Positions 60,101-64,000 of a DNA stretch of 64,000 nucleotides are shown here, one piece after another. Within the stretch, counting starts at the first letter, position 1. Each line of letters starts with the position of its first letter. The stretch is from Nymphaea colorata. Its lineage: Eukaryota; Streptophyta; Magnoliopsida; Nymphaeales; Nymphaeaceae. Location: positions 18,243,035-18,307,034 of the forward strand of contig NC_045149.1 of assembly GCF_008831285.2 (NCBI RefSeq), read 5' to 3'. The notes under the pieces were generated by a model that worked only from the letters and a program-made list of their open reading frames with translations, was not told the DNA's origin and made no database searches. The position numbers and the translations under genes are program-made.

Positions 60101-60373
60101 TTTAGATGATCTTGATGCTGCAGAAGACGGCACAAAAGAGGTGGAGGATGATGAAGTGGAGGAAGAAGAGGAAGAACCACCTGAAAGCCAATTAGTAGAT
60201 AGGGTCAAGGACAAGGAAGTGGAAGCAAAGAAGCCTCCAGAAATGATTGGAGTCCAACTTTTGAAGGATTCCGATCAAACACCTGTAGCAACAAACAAAG
60301 CTGTCGAAAAGAAGTCCCAAGTACCTGCACAGGTTTGGATCAGTATTCTGTTTGTTGAACCTTCTGACCTTTG

Positions 60374-60430
<57 letters not shown>

Positions 60431-61291
60431 TAGAGTGATCATGAAAATAGTTATTGTGATGTGAGGAAAACAGTAGCCTGATCCTTAGATTATGCCTCTT
60501 ATGCGAGCCTTTTATTTTTTTTCATAAATATAACCATATAGATGAACACAAAATGTACAAAAAAAATGTGAATACAGAAATATGAATATCAGATGCATAA
60601 ATTGGATTTTAGGTGTCAGAAGAGATAAGACTGTCAATTTCTAAAACATTACAAAATGTGATTTATACATCTGATTTTGGTGACTCATTTTCAATCCTAT
60701 GAATTTTAAAATCCTCTATAAGGTTGAATATGTAAAGTTGTAAACGCAGCACCTAGCAGTGCTTGGGTGCTAGGTGGCATAAGAGGCAAGGTACATAGTG
60801 GGGAAGTGTGAATAAATATACACACACACACAGCTCTTGGAATGTGAACATTGTGAATTGACCTCAATCTTCTGTCCTTGTGAGATTGGAGGGTTATGAA
60901 CTTTTCCAGTTTAGAAGGAGAGTTGGTACTTTCCTGGTGAATGAACATTCATGCTTATGGTTTGATGTTTAGAACTTTAGATTGTGCAATATCCTCATGC
61001 GCACTGACTGACTAGAATCCATTACCGTGAAACTCCTGATTGCATGTCATACTAACTTTCTTCATGCAGGACTCTGATGATGAGGACTGGTTTCCCTTGG
61101 ATCTACATGATGCGTTCAAGATGATGAGAGAGAGAAAGGTTTTTGATGTGACAGACATGTATACAATTGCTGATGCATGGGGCTGGACTTGGGAGAAGGA
61201 ACTCAAAGCAAAAGTTCCTGAAAAATGGTCTCAAGAACGAGAAGTTGACTTGGCTATCAAGATAATGTCAAAGGCATATATCTCTCTCTTT

Positions 61292-61332
<41 letters not shown>

Positions 61333-62561
61333 AGAGGGGGAGGGGGTGCAAATATTGGTCCATATTGGCCTGTATTGACCTGTACGCATTTTGTCAGCCC
61401 CTTCTTGCTACAAGGCAGGGGCCGATTCAGGCCTTCACAGAACGGGCTGATTTGGCCAAAATGGGGCAATAAATTAATAAAATTCATCAAAGACAATTTA
61501 AAAGTTTTAAGTCATTTTTAGAGGCTGATATGGGCCAATATGAAATGATGAATATTGTCTATACACATTATCTTTTAGGGTTCCTGATACAAGTTGGAGA
61601 CCTGCTATTACAATATTGTGTGGATCAAAATGTTGTAAAACTGGGTCTTCAAGTTGTATTAAGGAAGTTAAAAAAGAAAAAAAAAAAGGTGTATGGGCGA
61701 TATGCCGAAGTGTGATTTTAGAACATGTCATGCTACATTGGAGGGTAATTGGCCTATCCTTAAACCGGTTAAAAGGATTTTATGCTTGTTGATGGAGTGT
61801 ATTTAGCTGTTAGCAATGCTGTCTGTTTGGCATGGTGGTCCTAGTTAAAATAGCCACCCATCTTTGCACTGTTTGGGAATGGGCACGGTATATATATACA
61901 TATATATATATATAGATATAGATTCAAAGCTATTCTTTTGTTCCTTTTTTTTTAAACAGTAAATTCATGATCCATCAAGTATAGATGCATTGTAAGTCAT
62001 TGATCTTTTGTATCTAATCTTCCTTATACCTTCATTGATATGATCTACAATTTCTTGCTTGCTAAATAAACTATTTAGATCGCATCTGTCAACTTCTATT
62101 AGCCATCTAATCAATCGATTGGGTGGTTATATATAAATAGCTAAAACATTGTTATCATGTTGATCTTATGCATGGCATGCACATGATATTCGAGAAACCA
62201 AGCAACATTTTCTTGTGAATCTGTATATGTTTTCTGAACGGAATGGGAAATATCTAGTGAGCATTTGCCAATTTTTGCAGCAGCTCTTGATAACCATGGA
62301 AAGATACTTCTCTTGATACCCATGCAAGAATATCTCTTTTTTCTATTATGGGGGTTTGAGTGATTGATGATCTTCTTTCAAAAATTTTAGGTCATTGAAT
62401 TGGGGGGAAGACCGACCATTGGAGATTGTGCCATGATATTAAGATCTGCAATACGAGCTCCCCTTCCATCCACTTTCCTAACAATCTTGCAAACGACTCA
62501 TGGTCTTGGATACGTCTTTGGGAGGTAAATCAAAGTCGAAAACTTTTAGATTCTGACTGAT

Positions 62562-62605
<44 letters not shown>

Positions 62606-62806
62606 AAGTGTTATTTGTACAGGCCATTGTACGATGAAGTTATTACTTTGTGTCTTGATCTTGGGGAACTTGATTTAACCGTTGCTATCGTGGCTGAACT
62701 GGAAACTGCTGGAATCAAAGTTCCTGATGAGACTCTCGACAGCGTGCTTGCTGCCCAACAGATTGAGCCTGTGGGAAACGCAGAGGAGTCTGACAATCTC
62801 TCGTAA
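51120..62806 (+). CDS. PTAC3: pTAC3/PAP1, SAP-domain subunit of the plastid RNA polymerase complex
   Basis: PAP1/pTAC3 is an essential accessory subunit of the plastid-encoded RNA polymerase, needed for chloroplast development. Thirteen exons join in phase: 51120-51485, 52519-52690, 52797-53014, 54991-55051, 55394-55466, 56214-56291, 56533-56690, 57098-57266, 58312-58777, 59955-60332, 61070-61273, 62391-62524 and 62623-62806, giving 886 residues, close to the Arabidopsis protein. The order is: plastid transit peptide (MALKLPAHQFSAF), PPR-like helical repeats to about residue 430, then GGLTGDRKRWVPRRGKTPLD. The SAP DNA-binding domain is at about 530-566 (SKMIVSELREELEAQGLP). An acidic, Glu-rich stretch covers about 578-680, and the conserved tail includes DSDDEDWFPLDLHDAF and VIELGGRPTIGDC. 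The intron after exon 11 starts with GC instead of GT. I chose the ATG at 51120 because MALKLP begins a typical transit peptide; an upstream in-frame non-ATG extension is less likely. Confidence 0.95.
60379..60427. repeat. (TC)n-(TA)n compound microsatellite
   Basis: CTCTCTCT passes directly into a TA run of about 18 units, a short distance inside the pTAC3 intron after the exon ending at 60332. Confidence 0.95.
61274..62390 (+). other. GC-AG intron of pTAC3 carrying a microsatellite and dispersed repeat
   Basis: The exon end reads TCAAAG followed by GCATATATCTC, and the next exon begins GTCATTGAATTGG after TTTTAG. Joining there restores the family sequence (AIKIMSK then VIELGG) in phase; no GT nearby does. 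The intron holds a (TC)n-(TG)n microsatellite (61282-61330), a G-rich patch, and a repeat-like region (61340-61740) with GGGCTGATTTGG, GGCCAATAT and TATTGGCC words. Confidence 0.8.
61297..61330. repeat. (TG)n microsatellite
   Basis: A run of about 17 TG units, preceded by a CT-rich tract, about 25 bases into the GC-AG intron of pTAC3. Confidence 0.95.
62571..62600. repeat. (GA)n microsatellite
   Basis: A GA run of 15 units in the last pTAC3 intron, ending 22 bases before the final acceptor at 62621-62622. This is unusually close to the branch-point and polypyrimidine zone. Confidence 0.95.
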
Positions 62807-63894
62807 AAGACCTAACAGTTTTGGCAACTAGAAAACTCGAGCTCTTACAAGTTTCTTCAGAATGGAGGCATCGGTGCAGCTAAATATACCTGCGCAAGAA
62901 GCAGGTATCCTAACTTATCTTGTATGGCTCCTCTAAGCTTGTGCAAAATTCTAAATTATTTTTGAACGTGTGAAAGAAGCTCCACATTAGATCAAAATTG
63001 TGAATAGCCACCGATTCTGGAGAATCAGTTGTTCTTTCTTTGCTTGAATATGGAAGGTCTGCATTTAGGTTCTCCTGGAGACGAGGGACGGCCACCATTT
63101 AGCTAGAACATATGTGAGAGATGATCACATGTATGGACCTACGTTCTAGTTCATGTTAAAGGCCATTAACTTCAGATTTTCTGGTATAAGCATCTACTAG
63201 CATGAAAGTATGGTGGTCTTATATCACGCACATCGATGAGGTACTTTGTATTTTTTCACTAATTTGTGTTTCTTTGGGCCTATAAATCTGATATATTTTT
63301 GCCCCCCGAATTTTGCCAAGAAACATGGACAGACGGTGCACTATCTTACCAGCCGCTGTTGATCTCATTTTCAAGATTGGAAACAACAAATAAAAAAGAT
63401 ACAATATGCAGTACCAATATTTTTATCTAAATTCTTGTAGTGAAATATGATTTAGGTCGAATTAGTTAAGTAGAAAAGCCTGGTTTCCCTAACAATTTTT
63501 TGTAATTTGAGCTATTAATTTTTCAAACCTTCAGAAACTCACGAAAATGTCAGAAACATGATCAGCACATTTATCAACTCTCATCTCAACCTAAAAGGAG
63601 TATCGGCTATTGTATTCTTAAACCTCCGAGGAACCATCTAATGCTGCTGCTACAGTTTCAATATTTTATTTGCTACTAAAATATGCTCTAGGTCACAATA
63701 TTTTAGTACTAGCAAGTTCTTCCAGAAATAAACAATAAGCAATTGCCTTTAAGAAAACCAAATAAGCAACAAGTATCTAAATTAGTAGGCGTCTTGCACT
63801 TAATAAAACATGATAAACACATTAACGATTTAAAAAAAGAATTCTTGGGAATACAAACTTTGCCTTCGTGTGTCCGTGAGAGCTGAGATAGACG

Positions 63895-63932
<38 letters not shown>

Positions 63933-64000
63933 AACAAGGTATCCCATTTGGTGTGCAGAGGAAAGGCTGTAACAATTAAATTATGGGGAACTAAATCGTG
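62807..64000. other. Downstream flank of pTAC3; no gene seen
   Basis: The first few hundred bases are probably the pTAC3 3' untranslated region. The remainder is AT-rich with a (GA)n run at 63899-63929. No recognisable coding exon is found before the window ends. Confidence 0.5.

Noticed and set aside
1-64000. CRISPR arrays, bacterial operons or phage genes
   Set aside because: The tandem repeats present lack spacer structure, and gene architecture throughout is plant nuclear with spliced exons.

Overview
This window is nuclear DNA from a flowering plant. The genes have many short exons separated by AT-rich introns with GT-AG borders. The proteins include plant-only, organelle-targeted families, and the noncoding DNA holds retrotransposon LTRs, SINE/MITE-like insertions and (GA)n, (TA)n and (TG)n microsatellites. 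I cannot name the species. Seven genes are confidently recognised; I assembled each by joining exons so that reading phase is kept across every junction. An eighth, partial gene is tentative.

Layout. On the minus strand, from the left edge to about 23.4 kb, lie the first 18 coding exons of MSH1 (organellar MutS homologue); its ATPase and C-terminal end lie beyond base 1. Its introns hold a 3,436-bp solo LTR with a 5-bp target duplication (10764-14199), a 5'-truncated Copia-like end (19462-19763) and several local duplications. At 24.5-25.1 kb (+) is a two-exon coding fragment resembling the C-terminal ACT-like part of a bHLH factor. At 26.2-30.1 kb (-) is a complete root-type ferredoxin-NADP+ reductase, and at 31.6-35.3 kb (+) a chloroplast glutaredoxin with a WCSYS site (GrxS12 type). 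At 38.2-41.2 kb (+) is an LPA1/Rep27-family (DUF3493) thylakoid protein. At 43.7-45.0 kb (-) is PsaE, a photosystem I subunit. At 46.4-48.2 kb (+) is an intronless PLS-class PPR protein with an E domain. At 51.1-62.8 kb (+) is pTAC3/PAP1, the SAP-domain subunit associated with the plastid-encoded RNA polymerase.

All seven confidently recognised genes encode proteins known or predicted to act in plastids or mitochondria: organelle genome stability (MSH1), plastid transcription (pTAC3), organelle RNA processing (PPR), photosystem biogenesis and structure (LPA1-like, PsaE), and stromal redox (FNR, GrxS12). They are on mixed strands with separate promoters, so this is neighbourhood, not an operon. 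I found no tRNA, rRNA or CRISPR array and no intact transposon. No feature clearly amounts to a new biological system. The most unusual items are the solo LTR inserted into one copy of an older tandem duplication, a GC-AG intron in pTAC3, and an unexplained 31-bp inverted repeat near 49.3 kb.
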